NCBI RefSeq assembly: GCF_900142165.1
Contig: NZ_FQZY01000024.1
Span: 1 to 62,034, forward strand
Length of the DNA: 62,034 nucleotides
Direction of reading: 5' to 3'
DNA from: Hespellia stercorisuis DSM 15480
GTDB taxonomy: Bacteria > Bacillota > Clostridia > Lachnospirales > Lachnospiraceae
Position numbers and translations under genes: made by a program. Below, in pieces: positions 33,960 to 43,424 of the stretch; position 1 is the first letter of the stretch, and every line of letters begins with the position of its first letter. The notes under the pieces are model-generated. The model made no database searches. It was not told the origin of the DNA and worked only from the letters and a program-made list of their open reading frames with translations.

Positions 33960-35489
33960 ATGATAATAAAAATAATTCTTTTGATTGTCTTTTTTGCAAT
34001 GATGGTAGGCGTAGGGTTTTATTCCAGAAAACACACCAGGAGTGTGGATGGCTTCGTGCTGGGAGGGCGTTCGGTGGGGCCGTGGCTCACGGCGTTCGCG
34101 TATGGAACGTCCTATTTTTCGGCGGTTGTTTTCGTGGGGTATGCGGGACAGTTTGGCTGGAAATACGGGATCGCATCCACCTGGATCGGCATCGGGAATG
34201 CTTTGATCGGCAGTCTGCTGGCCTGGGTGGTTCTTGGAAGGCGGACAAGGGTTATGAGTCAGCATCTGAAGGCGAAAACGATGCCGGACTTTTTCGGACA
34301 GCGGTATCAGAGTAAATCGCTGAAGATCGTGGCATCTATGATCGTGTTCGTTTTTTTGATTCCATATACGGCATCTGTCTACAACGGCTTATCAAGACTG
34401 TTTGGTATGGCCTTTGACATTCCGTATACGGTATGCGTGGTGGCCATGGCAGTCTTTACGGCACTTTATGTTATCATGGGCGGATATATGGCTACTGCAA
34501 TCAATGATTTTATTCAGGGAATTATTATGCTGTTTGGTATCGTTGCGGTTATTGCGGCGGTTTTGAACGGACAGGGCGGATTCCTTGCGGCAATTCAGAA
34601 GATGGCGGAGATCCCGAGTGATATTCCCCTTACACAGGGGCAGCCGGGAGCATTCACCTCATTTTTTGGACCAGATCCATTGAATCTTCTGGGGGTGGTA
34701 ATTCTGACCTCACTGGGAACCTGGGGACTGCCTCAGATGATTGGCAAGTTCTATGCAATCAAGGATGAGAAGGCAATCAACACAGGAACAGTGATTTCGA
34801 CTTTGTTTGCATGTGTGATTGCGGGCGGATCATATTTCCTCGGCGGTTTTGGCCGGCTTTTTGACAGCGCGAACTTCACCAATCCAGATACGGGAATGAT
34901 TGCCTACGATGCAATTATTCCGCATATGCTGTCGACCCTTCCGGATATTCTGATTGGAATCGTGGTCGTGCTGGTTCTGTCTGCATCCATGTCGACGCTG
35001 TCGTCTCTTGTGCTTACATCCAGTTCAACATTGACGCTGGATCTGCTGAAGGATAATGTGCTGAAAAACATGACAGAGAAAAAACAGGTTGTGACGATGC
35101 AGATTATGATTGTATTCTTCATCGTCGTATCTGTGGTGATCGCGCTGGATCCTCCGACCTTTATTGCTCAGCTCATGGGAATCTCATGGGGAGCACTTGC
35201 CGGTGCGTTTCTTGCACCGTTCATGTACGGCCTCTATTGGAAGGGCGTAACAAAAGCCGCAGTGTGGGCAAGCTTTGCAGCCGGAGTTGGAATTACCGTA
35301 TCAAACCTGTTTATTGGCTACATTGCCTCACCGATCAATGCCGGTGCAATTGCCATGATCGCAGGGCTCGTGATTGTTCCGATTGTCAGTTTGATTACGC
35401 CGAAATTTGAAAAGAAAGATATGGATAAGGTATTTGAGTGTCTAGATGAGAAAGTGCTCATCGACAAAAAGCATTCTCTGGAAATGTAA
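33960..35489 (+). CDS. Sodium:solute symporter (SSS family)
   Basis: A 509-residue member of the SSS/SLC5 family with about 13 membrane segments. The family signature region FVLGGRSVGPWLTAFAYG is at about residues 31-49, and GTWGLPQMIGKFYAIK with the conserved Gly-rich loop follows. The C terminus (from about 495) is charged and cytoplasmic. Members import proline, pantothenate, sugars or other solutes with sodium; the substrate here is not evident from neighbours. The start follows AGAGTGGGGGAACAAAA. It ends at a bidirectional terminator. Confidence 0.9.
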   Translation: MIIKIILLIVFFAMMVGVGFYSRKHTRSVDGFVLGGRSVGPWLTAFAYGTSYFSAVVFVGYAGQFGWKYGIASTWIGIGNALIGSLLAWVVLGRRTRVMSQHLKAKTMPDFFGQRYQSKSLKIVASMIVFVFLIPYTASVYNGLSRLFGMAFDIPYTVCVVAMAVFTALYVIMGGYMATAINDFIQGIIMLFGIVAVIAAVLNGQGGFLAAIQKMAEIPSDIPLTQGQPGAFTSFFGPDPLNLLGVVILTSLGTWGLPQMIGKFYAIKDEKAINTGTVISTLFACVIAGGSYFLGGFGRLFDSANFTNPDTGMIAYDAIIPHMLSTLPDILIGIVVVLVLSASMSTLSSLVLTSSSTLTLDLLKDNVLKNMTEKKQVVTMQIMIVFFIVVSVVIALDPPTFIAQLMGISWGALAGAFLAPFMYGLYWKGVTKAAVWASFAAGVGITVSNLFIGYIASPINAGAIAMIAGLVIVPIVSLITPKFEKKDMDKVFECLDEKVLIDKKHSLEM

Positions 35490-35550
35490 GGCCTGTTTTT
35501 CGAAATATAAGAGGTGTCTTCGAAAATATAAGAGATGTTTTCTATAATAA

Positions 35551-35598
35551 AAAACCACCACAGATCAGATGTTACTTTTTGATCTGTGGTGGTTTTTT
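35551..35598. terminator. Bidirectional terminator between the symporter and S1 gene
   Basis: A 17-bp stem (35551-35567 with 35580-35596) has a 12-base loop. It has T-runs on both strands and serves both convergent genes. Just upstream, two imperfect 19-20 base direct repeats (about 35499-35517 and 35519-35538) carry the core CGAAAATATAAGAG. Confidence 0.92.
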
Positions 35599-35611
35599 AC
35601 ATGGTATAATA

Positions 35612-36322
35612 TTACAACTTGATGTTTTTAAATAAATCACCTAAGCTTGTTCCGATATTCTCAGCCTTCGGAATATCTACTTTTTCGTAAACTTCCTCGC
35701 CTGCATCAGACGGATTCTGAAGAGCCTTGATGCTGAGACTGATTTTTCCTTCTTTGATACCGATTACTTTTACAGAAACTGTATCACCGACTGTCAGAAC
35801 GTCTGCCGGGGATTTGATTCTCTTCTGAGCAATCTGGGAAATGTGAACGAGTCCGGATAATCCATCCTCTAATCTCACGAACGCGCCGTAAGTCTGCAGG
35901 CTCTCAACAGTTCCTTCCATAACGGAGCCGACTTTTACGTTCGCAATTTTGTCAGCCTGTGCCTGACGTTCTTTGGCTTTCAAAAGCTCTCTTGCGGAAA
36001 GCACGAGACGATTGTTTGTCTGATCTACATCAATCACCTGAACCTCGATATCCTGTAAAAGGAATGTTTCCAGATTCTCGATATATGATAAAGATAATTT
36101 GGACGCAGGAATAAATCCGCGTAATCCTTCAACTGTAGCGATTGCGCCACCATTTACGATACCTTCTACCTTAACAGGAAGTACGGTTTTTTTCTCCATG
36201 TACTCTGTAACACGGTTCCATGGATTAGCATCATCCAAATGTCCTTCGAAATCAGCCATTGTCTCTGTAGTTTCTTCTGTGGTTTCAGTAGTTTCCTCTA
36301 CCTGTGTCAATTCTTCACTCAT
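35612..36322 (-). CDS. S1 RNA-binding domain protein
   Basis: A 236-residue protein with a Thr/Glu-rich acidic N terminus of about 25 residues and two S1 domains (about 47-112 and 128-200). The second has the classic GAFVRLEDGLSGLVHISQI. It resembles the short ribosomal S1-like proteins (RpsA/YpfD-like, GSP13 type) of Firmicutes, which bind RNA and ribosomes; a role as a true S1 is doubtful with only two domains. The start follows ATGAGGTGCAAAA. It is transcribed alone on the minus strand. Confidence 0.85.
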   Translation of the reverse strand: MSEELTQVEETTETTEETTETMADFEGHLDDANPWNRVTEYMEKKTVLPVKVEGIVNGGAIATVEGLRGFIPASKLSLSYIENLETFLLQDIEVQVIDVDQTNNRLVLSARELLKAKERQAQADKIANVKVGSVMEGTVESLQTYGAFVRLEDGLSGLVHISQIAQKRIKSPADVLTVGDTVSVKVIGIKEGKISLSIKALQNPSDAGEEVYEKVDIPKAENIGTSLGDLFKNIKL

Positions 36323-36361
36323 TTTTGCACCTCATTTATATTTTCTGGTTAAATCGAGATA

Positions 36362-36391
36362 AGTATATCACAAGTACACCCTAAAAAACAA
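36362..36391 (-). promoter_or_regulatory. Candidate promoter for the S1 gene
   Basis: On the minus strand TTGTTT (36386-36391), an 18-base spacer and the extended -10 TGATATACT (TATACT at 36362-36367) lie about 40 bases before the start codon. Confidence 0.5.
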
Positions 36392-36488
36392 CCAAACTTC
36401 AAAATTGTGTCGACGAAATAAGAAAAAAATGGTAATCTTATCTGTGGAAGCTAAAAATCCATTATGAAATGAAAAGGTTGTGAACTAA

Positions 36489-38141
36489 ATGGTGAATCAA
36501 AAAAATAAAAGAAAAGTGTACGTTGTCGGCCACAAGAACCCGGATACAGATTCTATCTGTTCGGCAATTGCGTATGCAGCTTTAAAAACAAAAATGACAG
36601 GTATTAAGCATGAGGCGAGAAGAGCCGGTCTGGTGAATGAGGAGACACAGTACGTTTTAAAGCGTTTTGGCGTCAAGGCACCGACGCTGCTGTCGGATCT
36701 GCGCACGCAGGTGAAAGACGTGGACATCAGGGAACTGGAGGGGCTGCAGGGAAGTATCTCCATCAAGTCGGCTTGGGAACAGATGAAACAGATTAATCTG
36801 AACACACTTCCCATTACACGGAACAATAAACTGGAAGGGCTGATTACGGTAGGTGATATCGCTACCTCTTACATGAATGTGTATGACAGCGCAATTCTCT
36901 GTAAGGCAAGAACACAGTACCGCAATATTGCAAGTACGATTGACGGCGAAATCATCAGCGGAAATCCACACGGATATCTGCTGGATGGCAAAGTGGTAAT
37001 GGCGACATCAAGCCCGGTCGGTATGAAAGAATTTATAAAGGAAAATGATCTGGTGATTCTAGGGAATCGTGAAGAGAGTCATCTCTGTGCGATTGAACTG
37101 AATGTGAGCTGTATGGTTATATGCCAGAATACGGAAATATCAGAATTGATCAAAAGGCTTGCAGAGGAACGGCAGATTGTCATCATCAAGACGCCTCACG
37201 ATTCATTTACCACGTCGAGACTGATCAACCAGAGTATTCCGGTAAAGTATTTTATGACGAAGGAGGGCATCTTCAGCTTCAGCATGAACGACTATGTGGA
37301 TGATGTAAAAGATGTTATGGCCAAGAAAAAGTTCCGTGATTTCCCGATTCTTGACAGCAAAGGGAATTTTCAGGGGTTCATCTCCAGACGGCGTCTTCTG
37401 AATGTCCGGAAGAAACAGGTGATTCTTGTGGATCATAATGAGAAAAATCAGGCGGTTGACGGCATTGATGAAGCGGAGGTTCTTGAAATCATCGACCATC
37501 ACAGACTGAGCAGCATTGAGACAATCGGTCCTGTGTTTTTTCGGAATCAGCCGGTGGGGTGTACCGCGACAATCATCAGCCAGATATACCATGAAAACGG
37601 GATCGAGATAGATGAGACAACGGCGGCGCTGCTGTGTTCGGCGATTGTATCGGACACGCTGATGTTCCGATCGCCAACCTGTACTCCGCTGGATGAGGAG
37701 ACCGCAAAAGAACTGGCAGCGGCAGCGGGGGTGGATATCGAGGAACTCGCGCTGGAGATGTTCAATGCGGGAAGCAATCTTCGCGGAAAGAGTGCGGAGG
37801 AAATCTGTTTCCTGGACTTCAAGCAGTTCAGAGTCGGCGACAAAAATGTGGGAGTGGGGCAGGTGAACTCCATGAATGCCGACGAGTTAAAGGAAATCAA
37901 GAAAACGGTGGAGCCGTATCTGGAAAATGCAGCCAGATCCCACAGTCTGGAGATGATCTTCTTTATGCTCACAAATATCATCACAGAGTCAACGGAACTG
38001 CTCTGCTTTGGACCAAGTGCAAAAGAAGAGATGCTGCTCGCCTATGACCTGCCGCTGGATTCAGAAGAGGTGGTGCTCAAGGGTGTGGTATCGCGTAAGA
38101 AACAGCTTGTACCGACGCTGGTGGTTGCGCTGCAGCAGTAA
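36489..38141 (+). CDS. ppaC: CBS-domain manganese-dependent inorganic pyrophosphatase
   Basis: A 550-residue family II pyrophosphatase with a regulatory insert. The DHH domain starts with GHKNPDTDS (about residues 14-22), and ILVDHNE, EIIDHHRL and SDTLMFRSPTCTP supply further metal and phosphate ligands. Between about 70 and 300 lie two CBS domains separated by a DRTGG-like domain. This matches the C. perfringens CBS-PPase, known to be inhibited by AMP/ADP and activated by diadenosine polyphosphates. DHHA2 closes the protein. It drives biosynthesis by removing pyrophosphate. Confidence 0.93.
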   Translation: MVNQKNKRKVYVVGHKNPDTDSICSAIAYAALKTKMTGIKHEARRAGLVNEETQYVLKRFGVKAPTLLSDLRTQVKDVDIRELEGLQGSISIKSAWEQMKQINLNTLPITRNNKLEGLITVGDIATSYMNVYDSAILCKARTQYRNIASTIDGEIISGNPHGYLLDGKVVMATSSPVGMKEFIKENDLVILGNREESHLCAIELNVSCMVICQNTEISELIKRLAEERQIVIIKTPHDSFTTSRLINQSIPVKYFMTKEGIFSFSMNDYVDDVKDVMAKKKFRDFPILDSKGNFQGFISRRRLLNVRKKQVILVDHNEKNQAVDGIDEAEVLEIIDHHRLSSIETIGPVFFRNQPVGCTATIISQIYHENGIEIDETTAALLCSAIVSDTLMFRSPTCTPLDEETAKELAAAAGVDIEELALEMFNAGSNLRGKSAEEICFLDFKQFRVGDKNVGVGQVNSMNADELKEIKKTVEPYLENAARSHSLEMIFFMLTNIITESTELLCFGPSAKEEMLLAYDLPLDSEEVVLKGVVSRKKQLVPTLVVALQQ

Positions 38142-38160
38142 GCGGCGGAGGGAGAACGAC

Positions 38161-38739
38161 ATGGGAAAACAATTATGGAAACCGGGCAATATGGTCTATC
38201 CGCTTCCGGCGGCGATGGTCAGTGCAGGAGATGACAAGGGCAGTACCAATATCCTGACAGTCGCATGGACGGGAACGGTGTGCACCAATCCGCCGATGCT
38301 TTATATTTCGGTCAGGCCGGAGCGGTATTCTTATCATATGATCAAAGAATCCGGTGAATTTGTGGTGAATCTTACCACGGAGAAGCTCGCGTATGCGACA
38401 GATTACTGCGGCGTGCGATCCGGGCGGGATGTTGATAAATGGAAAGAGATGAATCTGACGAGAGGGAAGGCGGCACACCTTAAGTACGCACCGATTATCG
38501 AGGAGAGCCCTGTTAATATCGAGTGCAGAGTCACCGAAATCAAAGAGCTGGGATCGCATCATATGTTTTTGGCGGAGGTGGCCGGGGTGCAGGTCAGCGA
38601 CGAATATATGAATGAGACCAATAAATTCGAACTCAATTCTACGGGCTTGCTGGCGTATTCCCACGGGGAATATCTGAGCCTGGGAGAACCGTTGGGAACA
38701 TTCGGATACAGTGTGAAAAAGAAAAGAACAACACGATAG
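38161..38739 (+). CDS. Flavin reductase-like (FMN-binding split barrel) protein
   Basis: A 192-residue flavin reductase-like protein. The split-barrel start is KPGNMVYPLPAAMVSAGD, followed by NILTVAWTGTVCTNPPMLYISVRPERYSY, typical for FMN contact. The family includes NAD(P)H:flavin oxidoreductases and FMN-binding proteins of unknown role. ATG at 38161 follows GGAGGGAGAACGAC; the frame extends upstream inside the PPase gene. It is likely co-transcribed with the PPase gene, 19 bases away. Confidence 0.88.
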   Translation: MGKQLWKPGNMVYPLPAAMVSAGDDKGSTNILTVAWTGTVCTNPPMLYISVRPERYSYHMIKESGEFVVNLTTEKLAYATDYCGVRSGRDVDKWKEMNLTRGKAAHLKYAPIIEESPVNIECRVTEIKELGSHHMFLAEVAGVQVSDEYMNETNKFELNSTGLLAYSHGEYLSLGEPLGTFGYSVKKKRTTR

Positions 38740-38741
38740 AG

Positions 38742-38774
38742 CAGATGCCGGCGGGGATTCCCCGCTGGCATCTG
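38742..38774 (+). terminator. Strong hairpin after the flavin reductase gene
   Basis: A 15-bp stem (38742-38756 with 38760-38774, one G-T pair) has a 3-base loop. No T-tract follows; instead the 12-bp repeat begins. It may still pause transcription or protect the mRNA 3' end. Confidence 0.6.
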
Positions 38775-38913
38775 TGCTGTCGTGCGTGTTATCATGTGTG
38801 CTGTTATTTGTGCTACCGTGCGCGTTATCGTGGGTGCTGTCATGTGCACTGTTGCGCGAGTTGCCTTGCGTGCTGTTATGTGTGTTATTGTGCATGCTGC
38901 CGTACGTGTGTTG
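38770..38913. repeat. Degenerate 12-bp tandem repeat, 12 units
   Basis: Twelve 12-bp units of the type RTGYGTGYTRTY fill 38770-38913. Read on plus they would encode Val-Leu-Ser-Cys-like tetrads; on minus, His-Asp-Ser-Thr-like tetrads. No gene start is convincing in either frame, so I treat it as non-coding. The stretch from 38914 to 39235 that follows holds nothing recognisable. Confidence 0.8.
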
Positions 38914-39235
38914 CGGGAACAGGTTCAGCATAACTTACAGACTCGGCACAGGAAATAGAAATAATATGTTGCTTTTTTTAATGGGAGAACCTATAATAAA
39001 AGCACGGATAATCTAAAAAAGCAATTCAGCTTATTATCTCAGACCGAATCGGTCACAATTTCAGAAACAGATTTGAATGAATGAAGAGAATGAAAATATA
39101 GAAGAGAGGCGATGTGTATGATTGAATGAGAAATGGAATCATAGGGAAGAGGTGAAGCAGATTTCAAGATTTTAATTCACCGATGTACTGTTTATAGTGC
39201 ATGTAAAAATGCATAATAGAATTTGAAAAAAGTTG

Positions 39236-39264
39236 TTGACATTTAACAACGTATATAATACTAT
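39236..39264 (+). promoter_or_regulatory. recA promoter
   Basis: TTGACA (39236-39241) with TACTAT (39259-39264) at 17 bases. TATAAT at 39254-39259 is closer to consensus but would give only a 12-base spacer. Confidence 0.55.
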
Positions 39265-39277
39265 ATTAATCAAGAGG

Positions 39278-39291
39278 CGAACAACTGTTCG
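39278..39291. promoter_or_regulatory. LexA (SOS) box upstream of recA
   Basis: CGAACAACTGTTCG, a perfect GAAC-N4-GTTC palindrome of the Bacillus/Clostridium LexA type, lies just after the promoter and 25 bases before the recA ATG. Repression by LexA and induction by DNA damage are expected. Confidence 0.85.
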
Positions 39292-39315
39292 GAAACCGAG
39301 AAGGAGAATACAATT

Positions 39316-40476
39316 ATGGCAAGTGATGATAAGCAGAAAGCATTGGACGCAGCGATTTCAAAGCTGGAGAAGGATTTTGGTAAAGGTACGGTCATGAAAC
39401 TGGGGGATTCCAGGGTGAATATCGGAGTGGAGACGATTCCGACGGGGTGTCTCAGTCTGGACCTGGCACTGGGACTCGGAGGCGTTCCCAAGGGGCGTGT
39501 GATCGAGGTATACGGACCGGAGTCAAGTGGTAAGACAACGGTAGCACTGCACATGATTGCGGAGGCACAGAAGAGAGGCGGCATCGCAGGATTCATCGAT
39601 GCAGAGCATGCGCTGGATCCTGTTTACGCGAAGAATATCGGGGTGGATACAGACGAACTGTATATTTCCCAGCCGGACAGTGGAGATCAGGCACTGGAGA
39701 TTGCTGAGACGATGGTTCGTTCCGGCGCGATTGATATCATTGTCATCGACTCTGTGGCAGCACTGGTTCCACGGCAGGAGATTGAGGGCGACATGGGAGA
39801 CAGCCATGTGGGTCTGCAGGCTCGTCTAATGTCGCAGGCGCTTCGTAAGCTGACACCAGTCATCAGCAAGTCCAACTGTGTGGTGATCTTTATCAATCAG
39901 CTGAGAGAGAAAGTCGGAATCATGTTTGGTAATCCAGAGACTACGACCGGTGGGCGTGCACTCAAGTTTTATGCGTCTATCCGTCTCGATGTCAGAAGGA
40001 TTGAGACACTGAAGCAGAGCGGTGAGATGGTCGGCAACAGAACAAGAATCAAAGTGGTTAAGAATAAGATTGCACCGCCGTTTAAGGAGGCTGAGTTTGA
40101 TATCATGTTCGGAAAAGGGATCTCAAAAGAAGGAGATATCCTGGATCTGGCAGCGAGTCTGGATCTGATCAACAAGAGTGGTGCGTGGTATGCATACAAT
40201 GGTGATAAGATCGGCCAGGGACGTGAGAATGCCAAGTCCTACCTTGGGGAGCATCCGGAGGTGATGGATGAACTGGAGGCTGCCATCCGCAGGCATTTCG
40301 GCCTGGACGGAGGCGAAGCGGAGCCGGTACAGGCAGAAAAACCGGCACGCAAAACCACAGCAAAGAGCGCGAAAGAGGCGGCAAAATCACCGGTGGCATT
40401 AAAAGCGGACGCAGCAAAGGCTGATGACACAAAGGCAGGCGCAGCAAAGACAGATGCCGGGGAAGAAGGAAAATAA
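39316..40476 (+). CDS. recA: Recombinase RecA
   Basis: A 386-residue RecA, the strand-exchange protein and LexA co-protease. The P-loop GPESSGKTT is at about residues 67-75, and DSVAALVP and the L2-flanking [11 protein letters not shown] with ETTTGGRAL are present. The C terminus from about 340 is a long Lys/Ala-rich tail with repeated KAD/AAK-like elements, about 40 residues more than the minimal RecA. Acidic or basic tails modulate RecA activity. The start follows GAGAAGGAGAATACAATT. recX begins one base after the stop. Confidence 0.98.
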   Translation: MASDDKQKALDAAISKLEKDFGKGTVMKLGDSRVNIGVETIPTGCLSLDLALGLGGVPKGRVIEVYGPESSGKTTVALHMIAEAQKRGGIAGFIDAEHALDPVYAKNIGVDTDELYISQPDSGDQALEIAETMVRSGAIDIIVIDSVAALVPRQEIEGDMGDSHVGLQARLMSQALRKLTPVISKSNCVVIFINQLREKVGIMFGNPETTTGGRALKFYASIRLDVRRIETLKQSGEMVGNRTRIKVVKNKIAPPFKEAEFDIMFGKGISKEGDILDLAASLDLINKSGAWYAYNGDKIGQGRENAKSYLGEHPEVMDELEAAIRRHFGLDGGEAEPVQAEKPARKTTAKSAKEAAKSPVALKADAAKADDTKAGAAKTDAGEEGK

Positions 40477-40477
40477 G

Positions 40478-41092
40478 ATGCAGGTCACAAAGATTGAACC
40501 GGTGACAAAATCAAAATATAAAGTATTTGTGGATGAACAGTTCGCTTTTGTATTATACAAGGGCGAACTTTCTCGCTATCATATCCGGGCAGAGGAGGAA
40601 CTGGAAGAATCCCTTTTTTATAAAATAAAAAACGAAGTCATTTTAAAAAGGGCAAAGCTTCGGGCGATGCATCTGCTGAATGACATGGACCGGACAGAGT
40701 CGGCACTTCGGACGAAATTGAAACTGGGTCTCTACACGGAGGACATCATCGACCAGGCTGTGCAGTATGTAAAGTCATTTGGATATATTGATGACTACCG
40801 CTACGCGGTTCATTTTATTGACATAAAAAAAGACAGCAAGAGCAGGAGAGAAATTTACGCAGCTCTTGTGCAGAAGGGTGTGGCCTCGGAATCTATCGAC
40901 CTGGCGTTCGAGGAAACTTACGATACAGGCGGTGAACAGCAGGCAATCCGGGAGATTATCAGGAAACGAAGAGTGGATTTATCCGCTGCAGATGAGGGCG
41001 AAATCAGAAAATTATATGGATATCTGGCCAGAAAGGGCTTTAAATACGACGACATTCGTCAAGTGGTACAATATTATAATGAGAATGCTTGA
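40478..41092 (+). CDS. recX: Regulatory protein RecX
   Basis: A 204-residue RecX that binds RecA filaments and tunes strand exchange. Three-helix RecX repeats are visible (RAMHLLNDMDRTESALRTKL, FGYIDDYRYAVHFI, then SKSRREIYAALVQKGV), and a Firmicutes-type N-terminal beta segment (VTKIEPVTKSKYKVFVDEQ) precedes them. ATG at 40478 follows GAAGGAAAATAAG. The frame is open upstream within recA. Co-transcription with recA places it in the SOS response. Confidence 0.92.
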   Translation: MQVTKIEPVTKSKYKVFVDEQFAFVLYKGELSRYHIRAEEELEESLFYKIKNEVILKRAKLRAMHLLNDMDRTESALRTKLKLGLYTEDIIDQAVQYVKSFGYIDDYRYAVHFIDIKKDSKSRREIYAALVQKGVASESIDLAFEETYDTGGEQQAIREIIRKRRVDLSAADEGEIRKLYGYLARKGFKYDDIRQVVQYYNENA

Positions 41093-41117
41093 CATAATTG
41101 TTAAAACAGTATAAAAT
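41089..41117 (+). promoter_or_regulatory. Promoter for rny
   Basis: TTGACA (41089-41094), overlapping the recX stop, with TAAAAT (41112-41117) at 17 bases. Confidence 0.65.
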
Positions 41118-41184
41118 TTAAGTGTTGTATTTGGGCGGTTTGCCAAGAAGATGTACAATGAAAATTTAATAAGGAGGTGCTCCT

Positions 41185-42738
41185 GTGCCAATAATGATTA
41201 GTATTGTTATTGCTGTAGCCCTCGCGTTGATAGTCGGTGTTATCACTCACTTTTTAACGGTTTCCAGTCTGAAGAGTAATGCAGAATCTAAAATCGGAAA
41301 TGCCGAGACAAAAGCAAGAGAGATTATCGACGACGCAGTGAAGACTGCTGAGACGACGAAAAAAGAAGGACTGTTAACCGTTCAGGAAGAGTCCATCAAA
41401 GCCAAGAGCGAGCTCGAAAAAGAAACAAAAGAAAGAAGAGCTGAGGTATCACGCTATGAAAAGCGCGTGCTGTCAAAAGAAGAGTCCTTGGACAAGAAGT
41501 CGGAAGCAATCGAACAACGCGAAGCAAAATTTGCTCAGAAGGAAGATCAACTGAAGCAAAAAGAGGCTAGAGTAGAAGAATTAAGTCAAAAAAGAGTGCA
41601 GGAACTTGAACGAATCTCAGGACTAACCTCCGAACAGGCAAAAGAATATTTGTTGAAAACTGTTGAAGAAGATGTAAAACATGACACTGCAAAGATGATC
41701 AAGACATTGGAGATGCAGGCGAAGGAAGATGCGGACAAAAAGGCAAAAGAATATGTTGTCACCGCAATTCAGCGCTGTGCTGCTGATCATGTGGCTGAGA
41801 CTACAATCTCAGTTGTGCAGTTGCCAAGTGATGAAATGAAAGGAAGAATCATCGGCAGAGAGGGTAGAAATATCCGTACTCTGGAGACGATGACCGGGGT
41901 GGAACTCATTATTGATGACACACCGGAGGCTGTCGTTTTATCAGGCTTTGACCCGATCAGAAGAGAAGTGGCAAGAATTGCACTTGAGCGATTGATCGTA
42001 GATGGACGTATCCATCCTGCGAGAATCGAGGAGATGGTCGAGAAAGCACAAAAAGAAGTTGAAACCATGATCCGTGAAGAAGGAGAGGCTGCGGCACTTG
42101 AAGTTGGTGTTCCGGGAATCCATCCGGAGTTAATTCGACTTTTAGGTCGTATGAAGTTCAGAACAAGTTATGGTCAGAATGCATTGAAGCATTCCATCGA
42201 GGTTGCTCAGTTGTCAGGACTTCTGGCTGCTGAGATAGGGCTGGATGTCAGAATGGCGAAGAGAGCCGGTCTGTTACACGACATCGGTAAGTCAATTGAC
42301 CATGATGTAGAAGGCTCACATATTCAGATTGGTGTCGACCTTTGTAGAAAATACAAAGAGTCAGCAACCGTTATCAACGCGGTTGAATCGCATCACGGCG
42401 ACGTAGAACCTCAGACATTGATTGCGTGCGTGGTTCAGGCTGCGGACACAATTTCAGCTGCACGACCAGGTGCGAGAAGAGAAACATTAGAAACATACAC
42501 AAACAGATTAAAACAATTAGAAGATATTGCCAACCAGTTTAAAGGGGTTGATAAGTCTTTTGCTATTCAGGCAGGTAGAGAGATTCGAGTTATGGTAGTT
42601 CCAGAGCAAGTATCAGATGCAGATATGGTTATTATGGCCAGAGATATTTCAAAACAGATTGAATTTGAATTGGAATATCCGGGACAGATTAAGGTCAATG
42701 TAATCCGTGAATCGCGGGTTTCAGACTACGCAAAATAA
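41185..42738 (+). CDS. rny: Ribonuclease Y
   Basis: A 517-residue RNase Y, the membrane-bound endoribonuclease that starts mRNA decay in Firmicutes. An N-terminal transmembrane segment (about 4-26) is followed by a long Lys/Glu coiled coil (about 35-165). The KH domain has [12 protein letters not shown] (about 215-226). The HD domain carries [11 protein letters not shown] with the metal-binding His-Asp. Length is typical. The start codon is GTG after AAGGAGGTGCTCCT. A terminator follows. Confidence 0.97.
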   Translation: MPIMISIVIAVALALIVGVITHFLTVSSLKSNAESKIGNAETKAREIIDDAVKTAETTKKEGLLTVQEESIKAKSELEKETKERRAEVSRYEKRVLSKEESLDKKSEAIEQREAKFAQKEDQLKQKEARVEELSQKRVQELERISGLTSEQAKEYLLKTVEEDVKHDTAKMIKTLEMQAKEDADKKAKEYVVTAIQRCAADHVAETTISVVQLPSDEMKGRIIGREGRNIRTLETMTGVELIIDDTPEAVVLSGFDPIRREVARIALERLIVDGRIHPARIEEMVEKAQKEVETMIREEGEAAALEVGVPGIHPELIRLLGRMKFRTSYGQNALKHSIEVAQLSGLLAAEIGLDVRMAKRAGLLHDIGKSIDHDVEGSHIQIGVDLCRKYKESATVINAVESHHGDVEPQTLIACVVQAADTISAARPGARRETLETYTNRLKQLEDIANQFKGVDKSFAIQAGREIRVMVVPEQVSDADMVIMARDISKQIEFELEYPGQIKVNVIRESRVSDYAK

Positions 42739-42766
42739 TCAGGCAGGATACGAAAATGAAAGTTAT

Positions 42767-42796
42767 GCCCTTGTCTTATGACAAGGGCTTTTCTTT
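42767..42796 (+). terminator. Terminator after rny
   Basis: A 9-bp GC-rich stem (42767-42775 with 42780-42788) has a TTAT loop and is followed by TTTTCTTTAT. It lies within the upstream extension of the next frame and so argues for the Nudix start at 42825. Confidence 0.88.
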
Positions 42797-42824
42797 ATAT
42801 CAAAAAACGGAAGGAAGAGAGCAA

Positions 42825-43361
42825 ATGGAAGAACGGGCAAAAAGAATAGATCGTAAGTTAAAATGCAAAGGTAACATTGTGAACCTATATGATGACACTA
42901 TCCAACTGCCAACAGGGGAGATCGTTCATTATGATTTTTTAAATCACAACGGAGCGACAGCAGTTGTTCCGGTCATGGACGACGGAAGGATCCTGATGGT
43001 GCGACAGTTTCGAAATGCAATTGACAGGGAGACGCTGGAGATTCCGGCAGGAAAACTGGATGATATAGAGGAATCTGGGATGGATTGTGCAAAGCGGGAG
43101 TTGGAGGAGGAGACCGGTTACAAAAGTGACCACCTGGAGCTGCTGATTACATTGCGGACATGGCTTGCGTTCTGCAATGAGAAGATTGAGGTGTTTGTGG
43201 CAACAAATCTGATCGTGTCCCATCAGAATCTTGACGAGGATGAGTTTATAGATGTCTGTGCATATACGATGGAGGAATTAGAAAAAAAGATATTTGATGG
43301 TGAGATCGAAGATGCAAAAACAATCGCCGCACTGATGGCTTACAAATCCAAATATCGATAA
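42825..43361 (+). CDS. Nudix hydrolase, ADP-ribose pyrophosphatase (NudF-like)
   Basis: A 178-residue Nudix protein of the ADP-ribose pyrophosphatase type. EIPAGKLDD leads into the Nudix helix KRELEEETGYK (about residues 72-97). The spacing from the first Gly to RE is one residue longer than the canonical box. ATG at 42825 follows GGAAGGAAGAGAGC. It precedes the SpoIIM-like gene by 63 bases; this order is common in Clostridia. Compared with the first Nudix gene (367-975) it lacks a long N terminus. Confidence 0.88.
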   Translation: MEERAKRIDRKLKCKGNIVNLYDDTIQLPTGEIVHYDFLNHNGATAVVPVMDDGRILMVRQFRNAIDRETLEIPAGKLDDIEESGMDCAKRELEEETGYKSDHLELLITLRTWLAFCNEKIEVFVATNLIVSHQNLDEDEFIDVCAYTMEELEKKIFDGEIEDAKTIAALMAYKSKYR

Positions 43362-43424
43362 GCATGCAGTAAAATGCCGGGGCATATACTTGTAATATCA
43401 TGGAAGAGTGATTGGAGGATTACT

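Noticed and set aside
34000-36400. Search for a CRISPR array among the short repeats
   Set aside because: The repeats seen in the window have no regular unique spacers and no cas genes are present.
38173-38931. Long minus-strand frame with His-Asp-Ser-Thr repeats, antisense to the flavin reductase gene
   Set aside because: It is antisense to a clear gene, has no ribosome binding site, and its odd composition comes from the 12-bp tandem repeat.
42756-42824. Upstream extension of the second Nudix frame
   Set aside because: It contains the rny terminator, and ATG 42825 has a strong ribosome binding site.
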